A stretch of DNA of 64,000 nucleotides from JBMNCR01 sp049366695. GTDB taxonomy: Bacteria > Bacillota > Clostridia > Eubacteriales > Alkalibacteraceae. The notes under the pieces were generated by a model. That model saw nothing but the letters and a program-made list of their open reading frames with translations. It was not told the origin of the DNA and did not search any database. The stretch is taken from assembly GCA_049366695.1 (NCBI GenBank), contig JBMNCR010000056.1:62001-126000 (forward strand). The letters are read 5' to 3'. Below are positions 26,510 to 34,551 of the stretch, one piece after another. How positions within the stretch are numbered: position 1 is the stretch's first letter; every line of letters begins with the position of its first letter. Position numbers and translations under genes: made by a program.

Positions 26510-27400
26510 TTGTATTATGTTTATGGGGAAGTAGTAATTATAGAAAACATTTTAATAAACTTAATAATACTTATATTTACTTCTAAAATAATAAGAAAAA
26601 AAAATAATATTTATAGATTTATTATTGCATCGCTTTTTGGAGCTATTTATTCTATTATGCAATTACAATACGATATATTAAATTATATAATAATTAAAAT
26701 AGTTTTATCAATTCTAATAATAACTATCTGTTTTTATCCTTTTAGTATAAGAGAGCTTATAAATGCTCTATTGGTTTTTTATGGCATATCATTTTTTTTT
26801 GGAGGTTGTGTAATAGCCTTAATATTTTTTATGAAGGCAAATACTGATTTAACTTTTCAAATAAAGGGAGTAACATCATCTATAATTATAATCGGTATAT
26901 TGATATCAATTCTAATAGTTATAAAAATAAAAAGTCTTATAGTTGATATTAAGTTGAAAAACTGTAATACAGATATTATCGACATAGTTATTTGCATAGG
27001 TAATAATAAATTAAGAATCAAAGGATTTATTGATACTGGTTGTTCGCTTCTAGATAATCTAACTGGTAAACCAATCTTGTTGACTGAGTACAATGAAATT
27101 AAAAAAATATTGCCAATAGAAATTCAAAAATATTACGATAATTATACTGATAAAATTGATTATGATATTGATAAAAAGATTACTGATTTGAATATTTTAA
27201 AGAAGATAAGATTTATTCCTTATAATACAATTAACTCTGAAAATGAATATTTACTCTGCTTTTTAGTTGATTATATAGAATTGATTAATAATGATTTTGT
27301 TCAGAAGATTGATAAAGTATGTATAGGAATATGTAAAAAAAATCTTTCTGATAACAAACAATTTCAAGCTTTAATAAATCCAAAATTATTATATGTGTGA
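26510..27400 (+). CDS. spoIIGA: Sigma-E processing peptidase SpoIIGA
   Basis: 296 residues. Five or so membrane segments in the first 150 residues, then an aspartic-protease-like domain with Asp175 in FIDTGCSLLDNLTGKP. SpoIIGA dimerises in the mother-cell septum and cleaves pro-sigma-E, the product of the next gene. TTG 26510 behind AAAGGGTGA; the GTG at 26501 lies within that site. Overlaps the sigE upstream region; sigE's ribosome site directly follows the stop. Confidence 0.94.
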   Translation: MYYVYGEVVIIENILINLIILIFTSKIIRKKNNIYRFIIASLFGAIYSIMQLQYDILNYIIIKIVLSILIITICFYPFSIRELINALLVFYGISFFFGGCVIALIFFMKANTDLTFQIKGVTSSIIIIGILISILIVIKIKSLIVDIKLKNCNTDIIDIVICIGNNKLRIKGFIDTGCSLLDNLTGKPILLTEYNEIKKILPIEIQKYYDNYTDKIDYDIDKKITDLNILKKIRFIPYNTINSENEYLLCFLVDYIELINNDFVQKIDKVCIGICKKNLSDNKQFQALINPKLLYV

Positions 27401-27414
27401 ATGGAGGACTATTG

Positions 27415-28146
27415 TTGAAAAAGATTCAAAGGGTAATATTTAAAATTAGATTAAAAATATCTAAGTTGTTTTTAATTATTGATTACTATCGTAAGAATTT
27501 TGTGCATTATATTGGTGGAAGTGAAGCGTTACCTCCACCCTTGAATAGTGAGGAAGAAAAATATTTCATTAATTTGTTGCGAAAAGAAAAGGAAATTGCT
27601 AAAAATATTTTAATAGAAAGAAATTTAAGGTTAGTGGTCTACATATCAAGAAAGTTTGAAAACACAGGAATTTCTATTGAGGATTTGATTTCAATTGGTA
27701 CTATTGGATTAATAAAAGCCGTAAATACTTTTGATCCAGATAAAAATATTAAATTAGCAACTTATGCCTCAAGATGTATTGAAAATGAAATACTAATGTT
27801 TATAAGGAAGAATAGTAAAATAAAGATGGAAATATCATTTGATGAACCATTAAATATTGATTGGGATGGAAATGAGCTTTTGCTTTCTGATATCTTAGGA
27901 ACAGAAGAAAATGTAACTCAGACTAATATAGAAAAAGAAGTAGAATTTCAATTATTAAAGATGGCTCTAGATAATTTAAATTCACGTGAGAAAAAAATTG
28001 TAAAATTAAGATTTGGTTTGGAAAATGGAGATTCAAAAACTCAGAAAGAAGTTGCAGATGAGATGAATATATCTCAGTCATACATATCAAGATTAGAGAA
28101 AAAGATATTAAAAAGATTAAAGAAAGAAATTTATAGGATGATATAG
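27415..28146 (+). CDS. sigE: RNA polymerase sigma factor SigE precursor (mother cell)
   Basis: 243 residues. Begins with a basic, hydrophobic pro-sequence of about 30 residues that ends before YIGGSEALPPPL, the region cut by SpoIIGA in B. subtilis. Then sigma-70 region 2 (NLRLVVYISRKFENTGISIEDLISIGTIGLIKAVNTFDP), region 3 and region 4 (NSREKKIVKLRFG, SQSYISRLEKKILKRL). Directs early mother-cell transcription. TTG at 27415 follows GGAGG by 7 bp; the adjacent TTG 27412 is also possible. Confidence 0.96.
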   Translation: MKKIQRVIFKIRLKISKLFLIIDYYRKNFVHYIGGSEALPPPLNSEEEKYFINLLRKEKEIAKNILIERNLRLVVYISRKFENTGISIEDLISIGTIGLIKAVNTFDPDKNIKLATYASRCIENEILMFIRKNSKIKMEISFDEPLNIDWDGNELLLSDILGTEENVTQTNIEKEVEFQLLKMALDNLNSREKKIVKLRFGLENGDSKTQKEVADEMNISQSYISRLEKKILKRLKKEIYRMI

Positions 28147-28419
28147 ATTAATTTGCATTTAAAAGCTCTCTAATTACATGAAAATGTATATGATTTATAT
28201 TGAAATCATATAATGAGAATGGTAGTTTAATAAAAGTATAATGTGTTTATTGATGGATGATTGAAAAAAAAGAAATTTAACATAGTTGTTTATACTGAAG
28301 TGATACTTACTATGAATTTATGCTTTAAGTTAATACTTTAGTATACAGTCATAAAAATATATATAATAAGGTATTTGATTTTAATTTTAATTATAATAAT
28401 CTAGAAAATATAATGTTAA
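28147..28419. other. sigE-sigG spacer without a gene; one hairpin
   Basis: No open frame with a ribosome site seen on either strand. It holds a perfect 10-bp hairpin, 28187-28196 with 28203-28212 (TATATGATTT/AAATCATATA), not followed by a T-run. Otherwise AT-rich with nothing I can identify. Confidence 0.6.
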
Positions 28420-28459
28420 TTTCCACTTTATAATTGTTATAAAGTGGAAATATTTTTTT
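28420..28459 (+). terminator. intrinsic terminator before sigG
   Basis: Perfect 14-bp stem 28420-28433 (TTTCCACTTTATAA) with 28437-28450, TTG loop, then TATTTTTTT. Far (about 280 bp) from the end of sigE; it insulates sigG from read-through. Confidence 0.85.
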
Positions 28460-28489
28460 GAATAATAAAAATCCATAACGGTAATAATC
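28460..28489 (+). promoter_or_regulatory. forespore (sigma-F type) promoter for sigG
   Basis: GAATA 28460-28464, 15-bp spacer, GGTAATAATC 28480-28489, which matches GGnnAnAnTw except for the last base. spoIIIG/sigG is a sigma-F gene in B. subtilis. The -35 overlaps the tail of the preceding terminator. Confidence 0.6.
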
Positions 28490-28525
28490 TACTTAAGTAA
28501 AGCATTTTGAGAAAGGATGACATTT

Positions 28526-29302
28526 ATGTTGAAAAAAGTAGAAATTTGTGGTGTAAATACATCACAATTACCGGTTCTAACTAATAAAGAAATGATGGAG
28601 TTATTTAAGGAGATTCATAAAGGGGATCAAAATGCTAGAGCTACATTTATTCAGGGAAATCTAAGATTGGTATTGAGTGTTATAAAAAGATTTAATAATA
28701 GAGGAGAAAATCTTGATGATTTATTTCAAGTTGGATGTGTAGGATTAATAAAAGCAATAGATAATTTTGATCTTTCACACAATGTTAGGTTCTCGACATA
28801 TGCAGTGCCTATGATTATCGGTGAAATAAGAAGATATTTAAGAGACAATAATTCTATTAGAGTAAGCAGATCTTTAAGGGATATTGCATATAAAGCTCTA
28901 AAGATTAGAGATGAATTAGTATTAAAAAGTGTGAGAGAGCCTACAGTAGTGGAAATTTCTAAAGAATTAGGAATTCCTAGAGAAGAAGTTGTATTCGCAT
29001 TAGAAGCTATTCAAGATCCAGTTTCATTATTTGAGCCCATTTATCATGATAACGGTGATGCAATATTTATAATGGATCAAGTTCAAGATGAAAAAAACAA
29101 AGATGAAAAATGGATCGAAAATATTGCCGTTATGGAAGCAGTGAAAAAATTAAATAATAGAGAAAAACTTATTATCAAAATGAGGTATTTTGATGGAAAA
29201 ACACAAATGGAAGTTGCAAATGAAATAGGAATATCTCAAGCACAAGTTTCGAGAGTAGAAAAGAATGCATTATATTCTATAAAGAAGATTATGACAAATT
29301 AA
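28526..29302 (+). CDS. sigG: RNA polymerase sigma factor SigG (late forespore)
   Basis: 258 residues. N-terminus KVEICGVNTSQLPVLTNKEM is nearly diagnostic for sigma-G, including the segment bound by the anti-sigma factor. Sigma-70 regions 2 (NLRLVLSVIKRFNNRGENLDDLFQ), 3 and 4 (NREKLIIKMRYFDGKTQMEVANEIGISQAQVSRVEK) are intact. No pro-sequence. ATG 28526 behind GAAAGGATGA; ATG 28517 lies in that site. Monocistronic with its own promoter. Confidence 0.97.
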   Translation: MLKKVEICGVNTSQLPVLTNKEMMELFKEIHKGDQNARATFIQGNLRLVLSVIKRFNNRGENLDDLFQVGCVGLIKAIDNFDLSHNVRFSTYAVPMIIGEIRRYLRDNNSIRVSRSLRDIAYKALKIRDELVLKSVREPTVVEISKELGIPREEVVFALEAIQDPVSLFEPIYHDNGDAIFIMDQVQDEKNKDEKWIENIAVMEAVKKLNNREKLIIKMRYFDGKTQMEVANEIGISQAQVSRVEKNALYSIKKIMTN

Positions 29303-29374
29303 TTGTAAATCGTGGACAATTTATGTCTAGTAATGTATAATAATGCTAGCTAAATTTGGATTGGGGGAGTTAGC

Positions 29375-29830
29375 TTGAAGTGTCCGTTTTGTAACCATAT
29401 GGAAAGCAAGGTAGTTGATTCAAGACCTACCGAAGATGGGAGCGTTATTCGTAGAAGAAGAGAGTGTATAAATTGCTCAAAAAGATTTACTACTTATGAA
29501 AAAATTGAAGATATTCCTTTAATGGTTATTAAAAAAGGTGGGCAGAGAGAGCAATTTAATAGAAGTAAAATAATGAATGGTATAATTAAAGCCTGCGAGA
29601 AAAGACCTATTTCAATAAAACAAGTAGAGAATATTGTTGATATTATTGAGAAAGAAGTATATCAAAGTCTTGAACGAGAAGTTTCTTCAGAATATATTGG
29701 AGAGAAAATAATGGATCAATTAAAAGAAATTGATGAAGTATCTTATGTTAGATTTGCGTCTGTATACAGACAATTTAAAGATATAAATACTTTTATGAGT
29801 GAATTAAATAAATTATTAAATGAAAAATAA
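29375..29830 (+). CDS. nrdR: Transcriptional repressor NrdR
   Basis: 151 residues. Zinc ribbon CPFC ... CINC (residues 3-34) followed by an ATP-cone domain (VIKKGGQREQFNRSKIMNGIIKAC). Senses ATP/dATP and represses ribonucleotide reductase genes through NrdR boxes. TTG start at 29375 behind GGGGGAG. No reductase genes are in the window, so its targets lie elsewhere. Confidence 0.96.
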   Translation: MKCPFCNHMESKVVDSRPTEDGSVIRRRRECINCSKRFTTYEKIEDIPLMVIKKGGQREQFNRSKIMNGIIKACEKRPISIKQVENIVDIIEKEVYQSLEREVSSEYIGEKIMDQLKEIDEVSYVRFASVYRQFKDINTFMSELNKLLNEK

Positions 29831-29848
29831 GCCCTGTTAACACAGGGT
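29831..29848 (+). terminator. short GC hairpin after nrdR
   Basis: CCCTGT 29832-29837 pairs with ACAGGG 29842-29847, starting right after the nrdR stop. Tail TAGTTTC is poor in T, so termination is uncertain. Confidence 0.4.
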
Positions 29849-29874
29849 AGTTTCATTATATGAGGTGTTTTTTA

Positions 29875-30405
29875 ATGTATGAAGAAAAAACCATAGAAAG
29901 TAATGATATTTATAAAGGAAAAATAATTAGTTTAAAAGTAGATAAAGTTTTGTTATCTAATGGGAATGAATCTACAAGAGAAATAGTAACTCATTTAGGA
30001 GCAAGTGCAATTGTAGCTCTAAAAGGGAATAATATTATTTTCGTTAAGCAATATAGAAAACCTATAGAAAAACACATAATTGAAATACCAGCTGGGAAAC
30101 TAGATATAAATGAAAAACCTAAAGATTGTGCAAAAAGAGAATTGCAAGAAGAAACCGGTTATATAGCTGAGGATATAATAGAATTAGGTCATATTTTTAC
30201 AACACCAGGGTTTAGTAATGAAATTATTCACATTTTCTTTTCCAAAAATTTGACCATTGGAGTTATTAATCGTGATCCTGATGAATTTATGGATGTTATA
30301 GAGATACCCCTTGAAGATGTTAAAAAAATGGTTTTATCCAATGAAATCAAAGATTCAAAAACACTATCAGCATTATTAATGGCATTACAATATTTAAATA
30401 TTTAA
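29875..30405 (+). CDS. nudF: ADP-ribose pyrophosphatase (Nudix hydrolase)
   Basis: 176 residues. Complete Nudix box: G, then E five residues later, REL QEE TGY (GKLDINEKPKDCAKRELQEETGY), with IIEIPAGKLD upstream as in ADP-ribose pyrophosphatases, and FTTPGFSNE downstream. Hydrolyses ADP-ribose to AMP and ribose-5-phosphate. ATG 29875 behind TGAGGTG; ATG 29860 overlaps that site. The deoB gene two places downstream handles pentose phosphates, a possible functional link. The exact substrate is inferred from the family. Confidence 0.88.
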   Translation: MYEEKTIESNDIYKGKIISLKVDKVLLSNGNESTREIVTHLGASAIVALKGNNIIFVKQYRKPIEKHIIEIPAGKLDINEKPKDCAKRELQEETGYIAEDIIELGHIFTTPGFSNEIIHIFFSKNLTIGVINRDPDEFMDVIEIPLEDVKKMVLSNEIKDSKTLSALLMALQYLNI

Positions 30406-30408
30406 CAA

Positions 30409-30437
30409 TCATATTCTTCTCCTAATATGCATAACTT
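30409..30437 (+). promoter_or_regulatory. mother-cell (sigma-E type) promoter for spoIIM
   Basis: TCATATT 30409-30415, 14-bp spacer, CATAACTT 30430-30437; compare sigma-E consensus KMATATT N13-15 CATACAnT. spoIIM is a sigma-E gene in B. subtilis. Confidence 0.6.
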
Positions 30438-30458
30438 GTATCATAAGGAGGAGATTTT

Positions 30459-31097
30459 TTGAATAAACGAGAAATTATTAAATTTATATCAAGTAACAGA
30501 AGAATAGTAGTATTATTAATTATAATGTTCATTATAGGAATCGTTAGTGGAACACTATGTGTAAAGTCGCTTTCGGATGTACAAAAAACAGAGTTGATTA
30601 ATTATTTAAGTAATTTTTTTAAGGTTTTGAGTAACAGTGAAGACATAAATAAAAATGAAATGTTTTTACAATTACTATATGATAATATAAAGATATATGG
30701 TTTATTATTTATCTTTGGTATATTTAGTTTTGGTATATTTTTAATACCTATATTAGTAATGCTAAAAGGTTTTATTCTAGGATTTACTATTGGTTTTATT
30801 TTAGATGAATTATATTTAATGGGGCTTTTATTTTCTACAGTTGTAATATTTCCTCAAAATATTTTATATATAATGGGTTTAATTTTAAGTTCATCAATTG
30901 GAATGATTACATCATATAGAAAATTACAGAGTAAAAGAAAATATGCATTATTTACTAGTCATAAAAGAAATTTTCAACAATTAATTTATTACATAGTATG
31001 CATTTTAATTGGTTATGTTCTAACTGCAATAGGTTGTGCATTTGAAGCATATGTAACACCGATTTTCATAATATTTTTTTCTAACAAATTATTTTAA
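30459..31097 (+). CDS. spoIIM: Stage II sporulation protein M (SpoIIM)
   Basis: 212 residues, five membrane segments, DUF95/SpoIIM domain with ILVMLKGFILGFTIGFILDE and FPQNILYIMGLILSSS. With SpoIID and SpoIIP it forms the DMP complex that thins septal peptidoglycan and drives engulfment. TTG at 30459 behind AAGGAGGAG. A sigma-E-like promoter immediately precedes it; deoB begins 13 bp after its stop. Confidence 0.92.
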   Translation: MNKREIIKFISSNRRIVVLLIIMFIIGIVSGTLCVKSLSDVQKTELINYLSNFFKVLSNSEDINKNEMFLQLLYDNIKIYGLLFIFGIFSFGIFLIPILVMLKGFILGFTIGFILDELYLMGLLFSTVVIFPQNILYIMGLILSSSIGMITSYRKLQSKRKYALFTSHKRNFQQLIYYIVCILIGYVLTAIGCAFEAYVTPIFIIFFSNKLF

Positions 31098-31110
31098 AGA
31101 GGTGAGTTTT

Positions 31111-32280
31111 TTGTTTAAAAGAGTTATTTGGATAGTAATAGATAGTGTAGGTATTGGAGCATTACCTGATGCATATCTTTATGGTGATGAAGGTAGTAAT
31201 ACATTAGAGAATATTTATAAAAATATAAAAGATTATAGATTGAAAAATTTAGAAAAAATGGGTATCGGAAAGATCGATGGAGTAAAAAACATACCAAAGG
31301 ATAGCGAATCTAAAGCAGCATATGGAAAGGCTATTGAAAAATCGCCTGGAAAAGATACTACCACAGGACACTGGGAAATGTCAGGTATTATACTGGACAA
31401 ACCTTTCCCTGTATTTCCTAAAGGATTTCCAAAAGAATTTATAGATGAGTTTGAAATAAGTATTGGTAGAAAAGTTTTAGGTAATTATCCTGAATCAGGA
31501 ACAAAAATTATTCAAGACTTAGGTGATAAACATGTTAATACTGGAAAGCCAATTGTTTATACTTCTGCTGATAGTGTGTTTCAGATAGCTGCTCATGAAG
31601 ATGTAATATCTCTTGAGGAACTATACTCTATTTGTACAATTGCTAGAAATATGTTGGTTGGGGAGTTAAGTGTGGGAAGGGTTATAGCAAGGCCTTTTAT
31701 TGGTACTAGTGGAAAATATAAACGAACACCTCATAGACATGATTTTTCTTTAAAACCCTTTGGCAAAACAGTATTGGACAAAATAAAAGAATCTGGATTA
31801 AATGTGATGGGAGTTGGCAAAATTCATGATATATTTGCTGGTGAAGGTTTGACAGAATATGTTCATATGAATAATAATATGGAAGGTATAGATAATACAT
31901 TAAGATATATGAATAGTAATAAAAAAGGTTTGATATTTACTAATTTAGTAGATTTTGATATGATTTATGGACATCGTAATGATTTAGAAGGGTATGCTTT
32001 TGCATTACAACAATTTGATAATAGATTACCTGAAATAATTGAAATGATGGATGAAGATGATGTGTTAATCATAAATTCAGATCATGGATGCGATCCAAGC
32101 ACTGTAAGTACAGATCATTCTCGAGAATATATACCTATATTGATATATGGAAATAGAATAAAATCAATAAATTTAGGAATTCGTAAAACATTTGCTGATA
32201 TAGGTGCCACAGTATGTGAGTTGGTAGGTGTAGACAGAATAAAGAATGGGGAATCATTTTTTAGTGAGATAATAAAATAG
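31111..32280 (+). CDS. deoB: Phosphopentomutase
   Basis: 389 residues, full length. Alkaline-phosphatase superfamily with IVIDSVGIGALPDA at the N-terminus, KDTTTGHWEM (active-site threonine), and metal ligands in NLVDFDMIYGHRND and NSDHGCDPST plus TDHSREY. Interconverts ribose-1-P/deoxyribose-1-P and the 5-phosphates for nucleoside salvage. TTG 31111 behind AAGAGGTGA; GTG 31102 is inside that site. deoC, the next enzyme for deoxyribose-5-P, is at the right edge of the window. Confidence 0.96.
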   Translation: MFKRVIWIVIDSVGIGALPDAYLYGDEGSNTLENIYKNIKDYRLKNLEKMGIGKIDGVKNIPKDSESKAAYGKAIEKSPGKDTTTGHWEMSGIILDKPFPVFPKGFPKEFIDEFEISIGRKVLGNYPESGTKIIQDLGDKHVNTGKPIVYTSADSVFQIAAHEDVISLEELYSICTIARNMLVGELSVGRVIARPFIGTSGKYKRTPHRHDFSLKPFGKTVLDKIKESGLNVMGVGKIHDIFAGEGLTEYVHMNNNMEGIDNTLRYMNSNKKGLIFTNLVDFDMIYGHRNDLEGYAFALQQFDNRLPEIIEMMDEDDVLIINSDHGCDPSTVSTDHSREYIPILIYGNRIKSINLGIRKTFADIGATVCELVGVDRIKNGESFFSEIIK

Positions 32281-32287
32281 AGAATTT

Positions 32288-32309
32288 TATCCTATGATAT
32301 CATAGGATA
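32288..32309. repeat. perfect 22-bp palindrome after deoB
   Basis: The half-site TATCCTATGAT at 32288-32298 is followed directly by its exact reverse complement to 32309. It begins 8 bp after the deoB stop and has no T-run behind it, so it is not a classic terminator. It could be an mRNA-end hairpin or a protein-binding site. Confidence 0.75.
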
Positions 32310-32541
32310 GTAACATAAGTATAGTAACAGTATTTTGAGTATAATTAAATTGCACTTTTGTTGTTTAAATAATATGAAATATTTTACGAGGATAAAAAAA
32401 TATAAAATTATATATTTCTAAAATATCATATGTTTTTCTATAATATGACAATATAATTCAAATATATATGTTTTTCTTCTTAAAAATTATTGATTAATAC
32501 CGAATAATTATTATTAGCATTTATTTTTAGGAGTGAAATAT

Positions 32542-33780
32542 ATGAATAATACTTTTTCTATGAAAGTTAATATTCCTAAGTTAATAATAGCAATCAATGA
32601 ATCTGATAATATTGAAGAAATAAGTAGATTAGAAAATATTTTGCTTTGTATTTATGCATCTCCTATATTACTGTTAGCTTCATTAAGTAACTTTATAATG
32701 CGTTATTTTTTATGGAATGAAGCAATATGGGAAATATGTTTTGATAGTTGTATTTTTCTATTATTAGCAATTATATTTGAAATAATATCAAGGGTGAAAT
32801 TGTCTACTACAATTGCTACTATATTTATTTCTATTTTGTACTCAACTTGGTTTGTTTTTGTTTCATTAAGATTTTATGAACGTATCGGTCCAGCAATTTG
32901 GACATTAGCAATTTTGCATATGGTTCTAGCAATAGCTCATATTAATAGGATTGTGTTAAATGTAATTAGTATTACTACTTTATTTGTAATAATGTATTTT
33001 TGGATTTTTTCTAGTGACAAATTTTATGTTTTAAATAGTGTTTATTACAGTTCTCAGATTACATTATTTATTATAATTTTTATAGTATCTGCAGGAATAC
33101 ATAAAATAAATTCTATTCGTTATAAGAGAGTTATTAATCAACTGAAGAGAGAAATAGTGAAAAAAGAAGAAATTACAGATCTTTATCAAGAAATTTCACA
33201 ATCTCAAGAAGAATTACGGGAACAAAATGAGTTGTTATTAAAATATAACGTTAAAATAAAAAGAAACGAAAAAAAATTGAATTATTTAGCTTATCATGAC
33301 TCGCTAACTGGATTAGCTAATAGAAAAATGATTATAGAACGATTGGAAAAAAATGTTAAATTGTGTAGAAAGAATTCCACTTTATTTTCTATTGCCTTTA
33401 TAGATATTGATAATTTTAAAAATATAAACGATACTATGGGGCATCATGTAGGAGATGAATTTATTAAAGAAGTATCTAAACGATTAAGACGATATGTTCA
33501 TAACGATGATATTATTGGACGTCTAGGTGGGGATGAATTTGCGCTAATAATTCAAAGTAAGAGAAGATTAAATACTTTTCTATATATCGAAAGAATAAGA
33601 GAATCAATTTCGCAACCTTTTCAAATCCAAAATACATCAATTTTTACTTCAGCTAGTTTTGGCATTGCAATTTATCCAAAAGATGGGGAAAATTCGAATG
33701 AGTTACTTAAAAATGCGGATATAGCAATGTATAAAGCTAAAAAAATGGGGAAAAATAACATTCAATTTTTTAATAATTAA
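32542..33780 (+). CDS. Membrane diguanylate cyclase (GGDEF protein)
   Basis: 412 residues. Six or seven membrane segments in the first 190 residues (sensor-like, no known domain recognised), a short coiled coil (about 195-250), then a GGDEF domain with intact active-site GRLGGDEFALII and YHDSLTGLANR start. Predicted to make cyclic di-GMP from GTP. The inhibitory I-site RxxD is degenerate: HNDD occupies its place, so product inhibition is probably absent. ATG 32542 behind TTAGGAGTGAA. Monocistronic; terminator after it. Confidence 0.9.
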   Translation: MNNTFSMKVNIPKLIIAINESDNIEEISRLENILLCIYASPILLLASLSNFIMRYFLWNEAIWEICFDSCIFLLLAIIFEIISRVKLSTTIATIFISILYSTWFVFVSLRFYERIGPAIWTLAILHMVLAIAHINRIVLNVISITTLFVIMYFWIFSSDKFYVLNSVYYSSQITLFIIIFIVSAGIHKINSIRYKRVINQLKREIVKKEEITDLYQEISQSQEELREQNELLLKYNVKIKRNEKKLNYLAYHDSLTGLANRKMIIERLEKNVKLCRKNSTLFSIAFIDIDNFKNINDTMGHHVGDEFIKEVSKRLRRYVHNDDIIGRLGGDEFALIIQSKRRLNTFLYIERIRESISQPFQIQNTSIFTSASFGIAIYPKDGENSNELLKNADIAMYKAKKMGKNNIQFFNN

Positions 33781-33808
33781 ATAAAAAACTAATATCTTAT
33801 TTAATAGT

Positions 33809-33855
33809 AAACAAAAGTATTTATAAAATTATTAATAAATACTTTTGTTTAATTT
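33809..33855 (+). terminator. long hairpin terminator after the GGDEF gene
   Basis: Perfect 16-bp inverted repeat AAACAAAAGTATTTAT 33809-33824 and 33835-33850, ending in TTTTGTTTAATTT. The symmetric A/T ends would allow termination in both directions. Confidence 0.75.
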
Positions 33856-33941
33856 GACAGTTATTTAATATAGCTTAGTCTTGAGACAGATGATGGAAAA
33901 TATTCATTATCTAATATAAAAAAAAGGAGGTAAAATCAAAT

Positions 33942-34478
33942 ATGCAAATATTACTAAAAATAGAAGTAGAGATATTATTTTTTATACTACATAATATGCA
34001 CAATACTATCATGGATAATTTTATGGTTTTTTTTACAACTCTAGGGAATAAAGGGTTAGTATATATTGTGATTTCGTTGCTTCTTATATTAAATAGAAAA
34101 TATAGAAAAATAGGAATTATGGTTCTTGTTGCATTGATTTTAGCGGCTATTTTGGGGGAAGGGATATTAAAACCAATATTTCAACGTCCTAGACCATTCA
34201 TTAATTATCCAAATGTAAATCTATTAATTGATATACCACCTTCGTACTCATTTCCATCAGGACATGCGATTACTTCATTTGCTGTTGCAGGTATATTAGC
34301 GAATGAGTTTAAAAATATAAAAGTTATAATTTATGGATTAGCTATTTTAATGGCATTTTCAAGATTATATTTATTTGTTCATTATCCTACTGACGTTATA
34401 GTTGGAGCTACCCTTGGAATGATGTGTTCAATGTTTGTGATTTTTTTATTTAAAAAATGTATGAAATTGGTTATATAG
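33942..34478 (+). CDS. PAP2-family membrane phosphatase
   Basis: 178 residues, about five membrane segments. All three catalytic motifs are present: KPIFQRPRP, FPSGHAITS and SRLYLFVHYPTD. Family members dephosphorylate undecaprenyl pyrophosphate or lipid phosphates. Given dacF next door and the wall-synthesis content of the window, undecaprenyl pyrophosphatase (BcrC-like) is the likeliest role, but substrate cannot be read from sequence. ATG behind AAAGGAGGT. Confidence 0.88.
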   Translation: MQILLKIEVEILFFILHNMHNTIMDNFMVFFTTLGNKGLVYIVISLLLILNRKYRKIGIMVLVALILAAILGEGILKPIFQRPRPFINYPNVNLLIDIPPSYSFPSGHAITSFAVAGILANEFKNIKVIIYGLAILMAFSRLYLFVHYPTDVIVGATLGMMCSMFVIFLFKKCMKLVI

Positions 34479-34494
34479 ATTAACCATTTTTTTA

Positions 34495-34523
34495 GTATAA
34501 GAGTTATTTCTATCCATAAACTA
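34495..34523 (+). promoter_or_regulatory. weak forespore-type promoter before dacF
   Basis: GTATA 34495-34499, 14-bp spacer, CCATAAACTA 34514-34523. Fits the sigma-F pattern except that the GG of the -10 is CC. B. subtilis dacF is a sigma-F gene, which is why I record it. Confidence 0.3.
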
Positions 34524-34551
34524 TAGTTAATATTATAGTGGAGGTAAAAAT

